Notes under the pieces: model-generated
The model's input: the letters and a program-made list of their open reading frames with translations, nothing else
The model's database searches: none
What the model was told of the DNA's origin: nothing
In this document: in pieces, positions 14,642 through 26,345 of the stretch
How the letters are laid out: each line of letters begins with the position of its first letter
Position numbering within the stretch: the first letter of the stretch is position 1
Made by a program: the position numbers and the translations under genes
Assembly: GCF_014851395.1 (NCBI RefSeq)
Contig: NW_024044459.1
Span: forward strand, 22,334,418-22,398,417
DNA: 64,000 nucleotides
Source of the DNA: Micropterus salmoides
Taxonomy: Eukaryota; Chordata; Actinopteri; Centrarchiformes; Centrarchidae
Direction: 5' to 3'

Positions 14642-15130
14642 CTTTGCACTCGCACCTATGAGGAATCTTTTCCGGTACATCAGTTTTTTCAAAATAAAAG
14701 CTCGAAAACACAAACAGCGCACAAATTGTATTTTCGGATTTGTGGAAATTTCCTTCCACAATAACCAATGACACGGACTGTTACCAGTCCACCATTTTAA
14801 CAAGAGCAAAATAATAATAATAAGTTGTGAAATGTACACAAAACTTTAATGAAAAGCTTTTTTTTTTTAAATAACTGTTTTGACAAATGCAAGGTCATTG
14901 AATTTAAAGATTGTACAAAACCTCAAAACAGCAGCACACAATGGTTTCAAATAAAGGCACAATCTGGTGTACATTTTCATTTAATCTAATTTCTACAAAA
15001 ACAGAAAAAGAATGGCTTCCGTCGTTGCTCATCACAGGCCCTGTCTCCAAGTGGGAACAGCTCTGCAACAACACAACAGCAGAGTTCAGTGATTCAGCAA
15101 GCAGTCACCTGTTTTATCCAAATCATTCCT
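14642..15130. promoter_or_regulatory. PGGT1B 5' flank merging with CCDC112 3' UTR
   Basis: A short gap of about 490 bases separates the PGGT1B start codon from the CCDC112 stop codon, with both genes on the minus strand. Minus-strand ATTAAA signals at about 14846 and 14979 could end the CCDC112 transcript. The remainder should therefore carry the PGGT1B 5' UTR and core promoter. No TATA box is evident. GCTAGC/GTTAGC-type motifs lie just downstream, in intron 1 (14380-14455). Confidence 0.4.
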
Positions 15131-18100
15131 TCATAGAAAAGTGCAATCAGTATCAGACCTGTGAAACATCCGTGGCACAGGCCCTCCTCCTGAAGACCCG
15201 ATGTGTTTCATTCGCTCCTCCCATCCCTTAGTAGGGCGGGTAAGCCTGGAGGGGTCTCTGCTGACGTGACCATCCACCTGAATGATGAACAATATAATAT
15301 ACAATATCAACCTTTTCCGACACCCACAATCCTGTTTAAGATTTTAAACATTTTCCTTTTCTTACTCATCTTCAGAGATCTTACGACGTGTGACTGACTT
15401 GTTCCCTGTACAACATGTACCTTCTCTTTCAACTTAGCAGCGATTCTCCTCTGTCTTTCCTCTTCCTCTTTTTCCCTCAGCTGTTTTTCCCTCAGCCTTG
15501 CCTCCACCTTGTGAAGGTCCTGCAGAAAGGCAGAGACAAGCTTTGTATTTTACACAGTACGGTGATTTCTCCATTTATCTGAAAGTGGTAACGCTGAGCA
15601 CTCAGGTTAAAACAGACAAACAACCGGTCTTGTGCTTCTTGGTGTCGCTGTGATTGTCAGACTTTGTACCCTTTCATTTAAGCGTTTGATGCCCCTTGCT
15701 GCCTCCCTTCTCCTCTCATCCGCCTCCCTCTGTTCCTCCTCTCTCCTCCTTCTCTCCTGTTCCTCCTCCTCCTCTTTCCTCAGTCGTAGCTGCTCCTCAA
15801 GGGTCAGCTTCACTTCCAGCTGGCGGCGACGCTCTTCCTGATAAACAGAAATCATTTTGATTGGTACAGGTAAATATTTGGTGAGAGCACCAACCACGCA
15901 CCTCTTAACACCAACTTTTGCTATTATGTGTTCATGCTAAATTAACTACACAATACTCATAAACACACACGCACAGGAAAGTACATACCAAATACAGAAG
16001 TATTATAAATGATAATAAACAACCACAACTACACTAAAATTACTTTTCACACACACATGCTCAAAGCACCTTTTCTCTTCTCCTCTTTTGTATATCCTCA
16101 GCTAGTCTCTGCTCCTCTTCCTGTTCCTCTTTCCTTCTCTTCTCTTCTCTCCACTCCTCCAGTCGCCGTGCTGCCTCCCTCTTCTCCTCCTCAGTCCTAA
16201 AACAGAAGAGGAAAGAACACACTAAAACAAACATGATATCAAAGCGGCAGTAGCAAAGACTATGAGCAAATAAAGCCCCCAGGTTCACCTTCATTAAATG
16301 TGACCAATCAAACACTTTTGCTCATCAGACCTGGTGGGATTTTATGACTCGGGGGTGCATTTCACGGCTTTAGTCATGGAATCAGTGTCCACTCCACCTC
16401 CTCTTCTTTCTGGGTTTTATTCTTTTCTATTCTACTTCTGACTCACCTGTGTTGGTGGGCCTGACTCTTGGCCTCCTTCTCCCTCCTTTCCGCCTCCTCC
16501 ACCTCCTCCTGACTCTGTATCCTGATCTGGCGTTCCTGATGCTTGATGGCTTTCCACCGCTGAATGGCCTGGGTATATGGTATGACAGCAAGTGGTATAA
16601 ACGAAATTCACAAACTATTTAGGAGATGTTACCACAGCTTCCAAAAAAGCTCTTTCTGAGCTCCTGGTTATGTTGTGTTTCTACAGAATAAAGATGGTTC
16701 TAACTGAGGTTAACAGAATAAAAGTGTACATGCATTGGTGGTAAACTATTGGAAACCAAATTAATTTCTACTAAAAGGTTGAATTATATTACAACCTGGC
16801 GGAGTAAAGATGATTGTGCCCCTTTAACTGCGTTGTTGTGTGTGAATTTGTCACTTTTCAGCTATTCAAGTGATAAAAGCAAATGTGTTGTCCACCCACA
16901 ATATTACAGGCATACTCTGAGCCAATCAAACGCCAGATACAATAGGCCTTTATTAAACCTGTAGTGATGGTGTGGCGGTATATTTATTATTAGTGCTACT
17001 CCTCTCTAACTCATGGGGGGTTAATAAGCAAAATTACTTGCCGTGGAATTTGTTTTTCAAATAAAATCGGCAGAAAGTGAGCCCCCCACAGTACAAAACC
17101 TAACACAAAATTCTAACCTAAAGTTTTAGTGCCCCACACCAGAGAGCCTGAGGGTATAATATAGGTATTCATTCAATTAGCCCAAATTAGTCCTGAAAAG
17201 AGAAGATGTTAAGATGTTAAAATTATCCCTAAAAATAATACAAATATTATTATTCTGACAACTAAATAATCTGTGCCAATCAAAATCAGGTATGCTTTCC
17301 TCTCATACATGTTTTGTCACAATTCTCTACCCCTCTCTTTTTGTCCTGTAGGTAGATCAGCTCCTGATGCCAGTCCTCGTGTTGCTCTATCTCCTCCAGT
17401 GTTTTACCTGGCAGGTACAGTTTGACCTCTCTCCTGTAGGCCTGTTGCCCACTATGCTTTGTCCAGACCTGTAAATCAAAACAGATTACAGTAAATCAGG
17501 AATCAGTCAGGAATCTTGAGGCAGACGAGCTTTGGCTTGACTTCTGCTAAAGTTGCCTATAGCAAAACAGTAAACACTGTTAGCTTGAAGAGCGGTGCTC
17601 AGTGCAATAATCTGCGGAAGGTGGAAGGTGGCAAGAAAATGAGAATTTCCTTTGTAACACAAGTTTTTGGAGACAGAATGACCTTACTTTAAGGAAGACT
17701 TGGTGGTCATATTGGTCCCAGCCACCATTATGGCCTCCCGTCTTCTGCAGGAAAGCCTCCAGTGCTCTGACCTCTGCAGGGAGGTCTCTGTCCAGGGGTT
17801 TGGTCTTACGGAAAAGATAAAGCTATCAATGAAGTGCTGCATGGGTCAGAATCCTGGATATATTTTTGTGTCGACTCCTGACGCTAACTATGTAAAACAG
17901 ATTATAAACATGTTCTCATGATTTCAGAAACAATTTTGAAATATTTTTTCCCATCTCTGAGCTCAAAAGCAGTACTATCTTGTGATATTTATTCATCACA
18001 TTCTACATTTAAACACACAAACTTGGCTCTCCCTCCACTTTTTATTGCATTAATGATGGAAAGCAAAGAAAATACACAAAGGAGGAAGAGGATGATAGAC

Positions 18101-19726
18101 CGACCTTCACAGTGGAAGCTCGGGGTAGTTTGGGTTCTGATTTTACAGCAAGGCTCCAGTTTTCAATCTTCTTTTCGTAAGCAGTGACCTCCTGTCTGCA
18201 TGTCCTCTCCTCCTTCAAAAGTTCTTCAAAGCTGAGAGGAGCAGAGAAACACAAAGACGACTATTCACAACACGCATTGGATTGCAATATATTAAATGTT
18301 TCTAGTATTTCTAATATTGTATTACCAATGTATGTATTTAACTTAACATTATATGTTAAATGTAGTATTTCTTAAAGGGTTATTGTGTTAAAGTGCATTT
18401 CATTTTATAGGAGTGTGGTCTAAAGTTGTTTAGTGTATCCAGTTACCATGACTGCTGTTCCTCCTTTAAGGTGTTAATTGAGATTTCCACCTCTGACATT
18501 ATGTCCTCCAGTCTTGCAATCACTGAAAACCCAAGTAGACATGCAGAAACATTGTTAACAATCTGGCTTGAAATACTCTTATTTCTATTGTACTCTTATG
18601 GCACTTCAATCACCATGCTTTTATTGAACAGTGCACAACTTCACAATGACTGAATGAACGATGGAATAAAACTGTATGAGGAAACACTGCTAGATACAAA
18701 ACTTACACTCAGGAGTTGGCTTCACATCTATTAGCTGTCTCTGAAATTTCCTGACACCATTATGAATCTTCAATAGCTGCTTTTGAAGATTAATCTCTAA
18801 TGGAAAAAAACAAAAAACAAACAACAAAAGAACATTATGAAGCGCAGTTTTATCATAGCAGTAAAGTGTCTGGGATGGATGTTTCCTTTAACATTGGTTT
18901 AGTGCTATGACTAAAGTATTTCTATTCCCAATTGTAATATTGCCATCTCAGAGGCCCCTTCAGCATGAAACACTTTAGGGGAAATGTTAGGATACTGTAA
19001 TGCGGAGAAAGACCCACTCTCAGCATTTCTGTCTTCCTCCAGCACTTTTTCATACTCGTCCAGCTCTCCAGACACATCGGTCCAGCTATTCCTCCTGCAC
19101 TGAACACTCAGCATCCTCTCTTTCTCCAACTTCTCAATCCTGTGAAGAAAGAAGAGAAATGGTAAATGGGTATATTACATTACACACCAGTAAAGACGCA
19201 CTGATAATAACTCTTCACAATGTTTGAGGACTGATTTGATGCGTTACAGTGGTTTAGTGACAACACAGGTTTTTGTCTGTCTCATTTACAGAGGTGACTC
19301 AGCAGCACCAAAGTAGCTCTTGCTATTGTTCAGCCTATATGATAGAATTATTTTACCCCTCATTCAAATGATGTGTGTGATATAACTGGGACTAAAAATT
19401 GCATACAAACCCAGATGAAACACAGGTCTGGACAAAACAAAGGGAGCACCTTACAATATTATGCAATCCAATAAATTAGTCCTGCAGTCAATACAATCTT
19501 TTTGAAGCTTTTTGTCCATCCACTGTATCTCTAAAGTGAAAGTTACATGTTTGAAGATTCAGAATGAAATATAAAATAACTCGAGCAGTTTCACTTACTG
19601 CCTCCTGTATTTCTCTGCTTCCCTGAGAAACTGTGCAGCTCCTTGCCTGGCCAGACTGTGACCCACACTGTCACTGCTGACCAGGGATGATGTGCAGGGC
19701 TGCTGGACACTGGAGTCTCCCTCCCC
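15131..19726 (-). CDS. ccdc112: Coiled-coil domain-containing protein 112
   Basis: Orthologue of CCDC112, a coiled-coil protein reported at centriolar satellites and linked to ciliogenesis (family knowledge). Twelve recognisable exons with GT-AG borders: 19726-19599, 19139-19018, 18796-18707, 18522-18447, 18231-18105, 17804-17688, 17468-17331, 16568-16447, 16196-16070, 15837-15670, 15519-15421, 15277-15131. Phases agree through all junctions. Conserved blocks include LLKIHNGVRKFQRQLIDVKP, EAFLQKTGG followed by WDQYDHQVFLK, LPGKTLEEIEQHEDWH, and the C-terminal VSRDPSRLTRPTKGWEERMK and HIGSSGGGP. Exons from 16568 to 15421 code for very Glu/Arg/Lys-rich helix. The first coding exon is not certain: the acceptor at 19726 lies in phase 0 but the frame has no ATG before the exon, so a small start exon should lie upstream (possibly 19,830-19,900). 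Confidence 0.93.
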
Positions 19727-19799
19727 CTGCTCAAATTCGTTTGGTGAAAGCAAAACACAAAAGCTGATCGTAGTGCAATAAACAACCACAATCACAGTG

Positions 19800-20290
19800 A
19801 GTTTTTGTTGCTGGATGATTGGACTTCCTCAACATCGCGTCCGATAATAGAACACAAACCCTCGACAAACTGGGCCTACACGGAACCATGGGTAACCAAG
19901 TAACACAAATGGCATCCATTGTCGGACAGCTAGTAGCTAGTACTCTAGCAAAACACCAGGCAAACACACAAAATTACAGAAATTAATGACGAGTGTACTC
20001 CGGATTAGTTACAGTATGTAAGCGTATGAAAAACAAAATTAAGTTAGCAAGCAGTTTCTGTCTCTTAGCTAACGTTAGCTAGCACTGATGAACTAACGCT
20101 AGCTCGTCAGTATGTTACCCCACCTCCCTTGCTTTCCCTGCACATTTTAAACATTTGACTTAATTAAAATGTTGTCGGCTGACAAATTGCAACTAACGTT
20201 ACGTGTCAATTTTAGAACAAATGCAGTAAACAGCTCTGCGATAGCTACCGAGCATCGTGTGGTTGCTAGGGTGGCCATGTTTAACAGAAT
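19800..20290 (-). promoter_or_regulatory. Probable CCDC112 start exon and promoter region
   Basis: Upstream of the first recognised CCDC112 coding exon. Two minus-strand ATGs (near 19889 and 19834) are candidates for the missing start exon, but neither is followed by a strong donor that clearly joins the phase-0 acceptor at 19726. Copies of the palindromic AACGTTAGCTAGC-type motif cluster at about 20040-20110 and again near 20195. This motif is common at teleost gene 5' ends and fits a TATA-less promoter. Both start exon and promoter are inference. Confidence 0.4.
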
Positions 20291-20429
20291 CTGTAAACAA
20301 ACTTTATTTAGTAAAAAGAGATTTCTTGTCTGTAGTTAGTGATTCACACCAGCAGAGGACGCTGCTCATCATTAACAGACACTGTAAAACAGGACTGGAC
20401 TGGAACACATTAGCTGGTACAGGACGAGC

Positions 20430-21390
20430 TCCCACCAGGGCCCACTTTGTTCAAAAGGATTTGGATCAGGATCAAGTAATCCATTTTACTTTGTTTTTCA
20501 AAGCAACATCGGATTGGATCACCCTGATCCAGATACAAACTTTGCAAGATTAAGTTAACAAATCCGGATCACCAGCGCTCTAAATGAGACTACAAATCAC
20601 AACGTAGGCTGTTAACTATATAAAGAACAACAGGTGGAAAAGCCAGCATAGGTTTTATTTGAAGAGACATTAAACAGCTCAATAAAACAACACAAACACT
20701 TCCTTCCCTTTTCAAATTCTTTCACAGTCAGACCCCTCATTTGACCCACAAGAAATCCAACAAAAACAAACAAATATACATTATTCACAGATACACTGTG
20801 GACATTTTGAGCATGTGTTGTAAATTGTAAAAAAAGCTAAATGTCCAATAGTTAACAAAATAAAGAACTTTTAGGAGGCGGGTCTCAGAATGAGGGACAA
20901 TGCAACTGCAATAAGGGATGCAACTGTCAGAAACTACTTTTGACTGGTTCATTTCTGATGACTGTGTATTTAATGTACATTAAGTGACAAATACAGTATC
21001 TTAGGTTAGACATTGACAGCTGTTTGGGGGTTTATTTTATGGGGACAAAATTCTTTTTGCACCTTAATGTACTGAAAGACTTAATAGGTAATGTCTACTT
21101 TATCAACTTTCTCTCTGTAAAGTTGATGTTGTATTATTTGATACATTTTTTAGGTTTAATTACATTTTGTTCCTAAAATCCACCCTGAATCTGCCCTTCT
21201 GTTGGGATCAGGATAATCCTGATGTTTTGGATCAAAGGGACTCCCATCCTACTAAAAAGTTTTGAACACAAACTGAAGGTTTGATCCCTAAATCCTTTTT
21301 TTTATTTTTAACAACCCTGTTTTCAAGATTTGATCCAATCCAAAATCCAATCAGATTACTTCCGAACAACTGAAACCATCATGATCACAA
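20430..21390. repeat. Probable degenerate palindromic DNA element
   Basis: The segment is rich in GGATCAGGATCA / TGATCC / GGATTGGATC motifs. These occur on one strand near 20455-20535 and in inverted orientation at 21205-21345, as expected for an old MITE with subterminal inverted repeats. I could not define exact ends or a target duplication. Between the arms lies AT-rich non-coding sequence. Confidence 0.35.
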
Positions 21391-22265
21391 TATGTGACTT
21401 CATCTCGGCATACTGGTTGATGACAAATTCTGTAAAATATTTTTGATAAATGGTTTTGTGATAACTAAATAATAATAATAATAAATAGCTGTGTATAATT
21501 TAGGGCTTTTCTACTGTAAAAATTACATTTCATTTTCTTTCTGTAGCCCAGCTCTTGAGGTACAGAAACATTGGACTGTACCCTGCTTCAACTGGATAGT
21601 TACCTACGCATCTCACTCTCTCAAATATCTGCCTATGTTGTCTGCCAAGGCCTTGGTTATTTCTGTAACAGCCTTTTTATGATGGCCAACAGCTATATTT
21701 ATTATGAGAGCTGGCCAAGGGACAGTCAAAGAAAAAAAAAGAGGAGAGCAAATGAGAGAGTGAGAGGGAGTATAAATAGAAACCTGAATCCATTATTGAG
21801 TGCAGATATTGGGGATGGTCTCTCCCACGGGTGCAGAGGCAGAGTTATCATTGTAACATAAATAGCAACCGCTCTCCTTAATGAAGAGTGTTACAATTTC
21901 CTGTCTTCGCTGTCAGCCAAGGGGCTTGTTTAATTTGATAAATGAGACAATCAGGCTGACCTTCAATTGGTTGGCAAAACAAATAAAACAAAACACTCTG
22001 CTATAATGTAGGGGATTTCCAGATAGGGTATGTTACTATTACTCTTTCTTTGCAAAGTAATAGTTCTTTGTCTTTCATTTTCCTTTGTGAGGGAAACACT
22101 CCTGTGTATTTTTTCTATCTTGATAACATGTTGTGAGAAGAGCGTCAAACATAATCTATTAAATCTTGACTCCACCTACTAGCTTTTTCAGGACCTTTCA
22201 AATGTGTCTCACAGTTTTCCTTACTGGATAGAGTTTACTCATTTGCCATGGAGATAGCACAACCA
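21391..22265. other. Intergenic, no gene seen
   Basis: Between the palindromic element and the next MITE I find only short ORFs without recognisable products, a short ATA/ATT-rich run near 21470-21485, and no RNA gene. Confidence 0.4.
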
Positions 22266-22722
22266 CAGTGGTGGAAGAAGTACTCAGCTCTTTTACTTAA
22301 ATACAGGTTGCAGTTTAGAAACACTCTGGTACAAGTAAAAGCCCTGCATTCAAATGTTTACTTCAGTGAAGGCATGTTAGTTTTAGCATCAAAATAACAC
22401 GTAAAGTGTCCCATTTAAGAATAATATATAATATATTATTGGATTATAATTATTAATGCATTCATGTGTAAACATCACTAATGTTGCAGCTGGTAAAGGT
22501 GGGGCCAATTTTAACAGTAGCTTCAGTAACGATGCATCGTCATTTAGTTGTTGGTTGTATTTTAAATTAAAAATCAGCAGACCTGCAAAGTCATTAAAGC
22601 TGTCAAATAATTGTAGTGGAGTAGTAGCATTTAGTATAAAGTAGCACAAAATGGAAAACCTCAAGTAAAGTAAAAGTATCTCAAAGTTGTATTTGAGTGT
22701 ATTTAGTTACTTTCCACCACTG
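22266..22722. mobile_element. Non-autonomous DNA transposon (MITE)
   Basis: The element begins CAGTGGTGG and ends CCACCACTG, a perfect 9-bp terminal inverted repeat, with further similarity inward (GGAAGAAGTACT at the left, AGTTACTTTCC at the right). It is 457 bp, AT-rich and has no coding capacity. This type of CAGTGGTGGAAAGTAACT repeat is abundant in teleosts and is usually classed with hAT-like MITEs (recalled). No clear target duplication is visible, so the superfamily is uncertain. Confidence 0.7.
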
Positions 22723-23200
22723 TACATGACTAAAATGTAGGTCAAGTGATGTCAGCTGAGCAAACGCTATCCCCTGAAGATCTAAAGATACAGTGGGAAG
22801 CTCTGGAAAGTACTAGTAGGTGGAGTTGGCTTTTATTTAATTTTTTTTACACTTTCTCTCATAAGAGGCAAAGTGTTTCCCTCAAATGCTTTTCCTACGC
22901 TGGGAATACAGGTTGATTTCAGACCTGGCCTCAAACTTGGCATTTACACTTGCAAAGTATGAGCGTTCCCGTTCATATTAAAACTTGAGTTGAAACAATC
23001 CTTGACCCGAGGAGTCTAAAGTAGGCAGGAGCCTACCTCTTCTTAGGAGCTAATAGCCTATTTGAAAATGTTATGAGACATGATCCCTGTAAACTGAGAG
23101 GTCAGTTTTGCATTCATGGACAGAGGAACTCTGAGCTTCCCTCCTGCCAGTTCTTTGCATTAGACATGCTTATTTACGACATCTGCCACTGTGTTTATTT

Positions 23201-23220
23201 GTGTGTGTGTGTGTGGGTGT
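23201..23220. repeat. (GT)n microsatellite, imperfect
   Basis: GT dinucleotide run interrupted by GGG. Confidence 0.8.
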
Positions 23221-23420
23221 GTGCGTTTCCAGTGGGAGAGGCTGAGTTGCGTCAATACTCTTACGCCACAGGTGAGTGTGTTTACGCTTGTAAACCTTCT
23301 GTCCTGCTGGCTGCCAGCCTGTTGCTGAACACGAGTGTTTTCAGTCAACATGCCTGTTTTAGTAAGGGTTAACTATGTGGACAAACACACATAAACAACA
23401 TGTACTGACAAAAATGCAGA

Positions 23421-23440
23421 CACACACACACACACACACA
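23421..23440. repeat. (CA)10 microsatellite
   Basis: Twenty bases of uninterrupted CA. Confidence 0.95.
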
Positions 23441-23552
23441 TAATTTGTTCTGACATGTGACTACTGCTGTAATTGTATATGGTGTTGAAAAGCAACACGA
23501 TCTGGCGACGTCCTGCACATGTTGGACTCAGAGAGGCAACTGCACGCAGATT

Positions 23553-23571
23553 TGTGTGTGTGTGTGTGTGT
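23553..23571. repeat. (TG)9 microsatellite
   Basis: Uninterrupted TG run. With the CA run 110 bases upstream it could form an imperfect hairpin. Confidence 0.9.
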
Positions 23572-23929
23572 TCATATAAGAAAATTACTTGAGCAGTGTG
23601 TGGTAAGGAGCTTGGGGTGGCAGGAGGAAAGTGATCAGACTAATTGCTTTTCCTGCTGTGCTTCAGGCTCGTGCACTCTCTCTCTCTGACGTCAACACAT
23701 CAACATTTCTCTGAATGAAGCTTTTGGTCCAACTGAACATGTCTCCTGTAACTCATACTTTGAGCTCAATTAATGTGTGTGCTTATGTAAGTGCCTCATA
23801 TTTCCTGCATGTCTGCCAGTTAGTTTCTTTCACTGCAGTCCTATATCTGACTTAATTTGCAACCAGTATGAGCTTGTGCTATGGTACTCTTAAAAGAAGC
23901 ATTTCGCTCTCACAACTCTGACATATAGA

Positions 23930-24125
23930 AAGACATAACACTACAAATTTTGGACAGATTGCCATGATTATTTGACCTTAATGGTCCCTAGAGTTTGATT
24001 CCTGATTACTTCAGTGATCCCCTGACCTTTCATCTAACACCACCAACAGCAGGCCAAAGTTTCCACTTGTGCAGCACTTCAGCTCACACAGGACGGCTTG
24101 CAATTGTAGTATCAATGCATGTATA
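23930..24125. repeat. Dispersed teleost repeat fragment
   Basis: The phrasing around TTGCCATGATTATTTGACC and GTGATCCCCTGACCTTTCATC matches a repeat I recall as very common in fish genomes, often as LINE 3'-end debris. No ends, tail or target duplication are clear. Confidence 0.35.
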
Positions 24126-24336
24126 AATTGCAACTATTTGGATGTACTTGCCTTAGAAAGTTGATTTTGTGTTTTTTTTCATTTTTGGACCTTTTGAAAA
24201 CAAGTTTACATTTTCAGCTGTAATAAAATGCTTGTAAAACTGGTGATATATTCCTGCCTTCAGCTATTATTTCTTACTCAGTGAAACGTACTTTATTGCT
24301 TAGAAACCTTATCCAAAATATAGGTTACTGAATTGG

Positions 24337-24538
24337 GGTGGTGATGGAGCAATGAATAAGACACATGCCTTTGGTGTGAGAGACCCGGGTTCAATTCCCC
24401 ACTGTGTCCCATCTACCATTGTGTCCCTGAGTAAGACACTTAACCCCTAGTTGCTCCAGAGGTGTGCGATCTCTGACATGTATAGCAATTGTAAGTCGCT
24501 TTGTATAAAAACGTCAGCAAAATGAATAAATGTAAATG
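24337..24538 (+). mobile_element. tRNA-derived SINE, copy 1
   Basis: About 200 bp beginning GGTGGTGATGGAGCAATG. It carries a near-consensus RNA polymerase III B box (GGTTCAATTCC, 24388-24398) and ends in a GTAAGTCGCTTTGTATAAAA tail followed by AATGAATAAATG. A second copy lies at 30441-30630 on the same strand. The 3' tail resembles the segment shared with L2-type LINEs in fish (recalled), which would supply reverse transcriptase in trans. Confidence 0.8.
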
Positions 24539-24902
24539 AATTACACACGAGCTCTATCAGTGCCTCCAGGAAGTAAAACCTAAATGAATGCCCTGAATGT
24601 CACTCTTGTATGAATGAAGAAATCGAGATCCTGTCATATGACGTTTATTTAGTTAATTTGATCAAGAAGGATATACATTCTGGTTACCTTAGTGAGCCTG
24701 TCATCTCACTTAACGTATTATCAGCCAGTAAAGTCTGGTGAAAGTGCCTCTCATATATCCAGTGTGACATAAGTACTTGAACATCCACACACTCTACGCA
24801 CAGTGGAGGCCTTTCACTGCTGTCCTCATATGATCTGCTGAGAGTTACATGATCTTGATCTAATGCTTTAAATAGAGCGGTGTGGTGCTTAGTCTTACAT
24901 TA

Positions 24903-25690
24903 TATACAGTACTGTGCAAAAGTTTGAAAAAAAGATGAATAAGTGTCTGCCTGTACTCAACATTAAGGACATAATTAAGTCTGACCAGATCTCCAACTCC
25001 GTTTGCAGAAATACAGCCCCAAACTTGCAAGAAACCTCCACAGTGCTTCACTGTTGCCTCTGGACATTCATTCTTGTACAACTCTCCATCTCTTTGGTGA
25101 ACAACCTGCCTTCTGCTGCAGTTAAGTATTTCATTTTTATGCACCTCAGTTACTGTGTTTCCGTGCACAGTTGAGTCGATTGGTCATGTTTCCATGTCAG
25201 AGCTTTTTGGCATCAAGTCTTCCATGAAGGCCACATCTGACCAGACTTTTCCAGACAGTAGATGGTTGTACCAGGGTCCCACTGTTTTCTGCAGCTCTGA
25301 ACTGATGGCCCTTCTGGAAGACATCGTATGGCAAAATTAAGTTGGACGTGTCTTTCATCTGTTGCAGTTTCTTTGGATTACTGCTGCATCTATGGTCCTC
25401 TGTGTTGCCCGTTTCTTTGTGCTTCTTCAAAAGAGTTTGGACAGCACATCTGGAAACCCCTGCCTGCCTTGAAAGTTCTGCCTGGGAGAGACCTTTCTGA
25501 TGCAGCATAACTACATTGTGTCTTGTTGCTGTGCTCAGTGACTTTTGACAGGAAACTGTCTTCAGCAATCTCACCTTGTTAGCTGAGTTTGGCTGTTCCT
25601 TTGTGTGATTTAAATTTGGTCTTAACTCATTTGTGCCCTTTTCCATCATCCTTCTCAACAAGAGTCTGATACAGACCCAAAAATAGTCTA
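24903..25690 (-). pseudogene. Tc1/mariner-like transposase relic
   Basis: Minus-strand relic of a Tc1-family transposase, the DDE enzyme that cuts and pastes its element at TA sites. The N-terminal paired-type helix-turn-helix is readable (SQAELSRQAGVSRCAVQTLL, from ORF 25745-25197), followed by a degenerate catalytic region (QKGHQFRAAENSGTL in the first frame, then VVHQRDGELYKNECPEATV and WGCISANGVGDLV in another frame). Frameshifts and stops break it, and the C-terminal third is missing. The left end, ACAGTACTGTGCAAAAGTTTG near 24906-24926, looks like a Tc1 terminal repeat placed directly against the truncated gene. No matching right terminal repeat was found. Confidence 0.8.
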
Positions 25691-25749
25691 AAGCAATGGA
25701 GATATGGTGACATGTGCAATATATGGCAATGTGCCATGTTGGCATTTTT

Positions 25750-25860
25750 TAGACATCTTTTTGTCTGTAGATTGTAAATTATTTATTATTTATTGTTTTT
25801 TATGTGTGCAAAATTTCCCCACTACTGGGACAATAAAGTATATCATATTGTATCGTATCA
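25750..25860 (+). repeat. Possible LINE 3' end fragment
   Basis: A short segment ending CCCACTACTGGGACAATAAAG and then TATCATATTGTATCGTATC, a tail type seen at the 3' ends of fish LINEs (recalled). Too short to classify. Confidence 0.35.
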
Positions 25861-26277
25861 GAAAACTTTGACGTAACTCCTAACAGCCTATAATTTAATA
25901 AGACTAAGGCAAGAATAAAGAGCATTATCTACTGTAATGGGAAACACACAATAAATAATTTTAGATTGCAATTCCTCTGCTAACAAGCTTCGATTTACTG
26001 AGCACCTTGTGAGGTTGAAACCACACAACAGTAAACGTGTTTTAAAACTCAGTGAAGAGGCAGCTTCTGAAAGGATGACAGCCAGCATTTTATGATCACA
26101 TATTATCTCTACTGGTGTGTCCAGTTCTGCCATTAAGTCAGGATGAGAGAACGGTACTTTCTTTGTTTTTTCTTGTCGAACTTGTATGTCAGGACCACAT
26201 TCCACCTGAATACATTCTCACATGTAGGAAATATGTTGAATTACATTCTTGCTGAGAGTTAGATGAGAAGATTATTA

Positions 26278-26345
26278 CAGCTCTCATGTCTGCACAATAG
26301 ACAGTTAGCTTAGTTTAACGTAAAGAGAAGCAGGGGGAAACACCT
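26278..26345 (+). repeat. Dispersed teleost repeat fragment
   Basis: The stretch with GACAGTTAGCTTAGTTTAA and GCAGGGGGAAACACCTG resembles a short repeat widespread in fish intergenic DNA (recalled). No structural ends visible. Confidence 0.35.

Noticed and set aside
19731..19967. 78-codon ORF as the CCDC112 start exon
   Set aside because: It runs in a different frame from the recognised exon and no convincing donor links them, so the start is left open.
24388..24398. tRNA gene suggested by a B box
   Set aside because: The surrounding sequence cannot fold as a cloverleaf and recurs as a dispersed SINE, so it is a tRNA-derived head.
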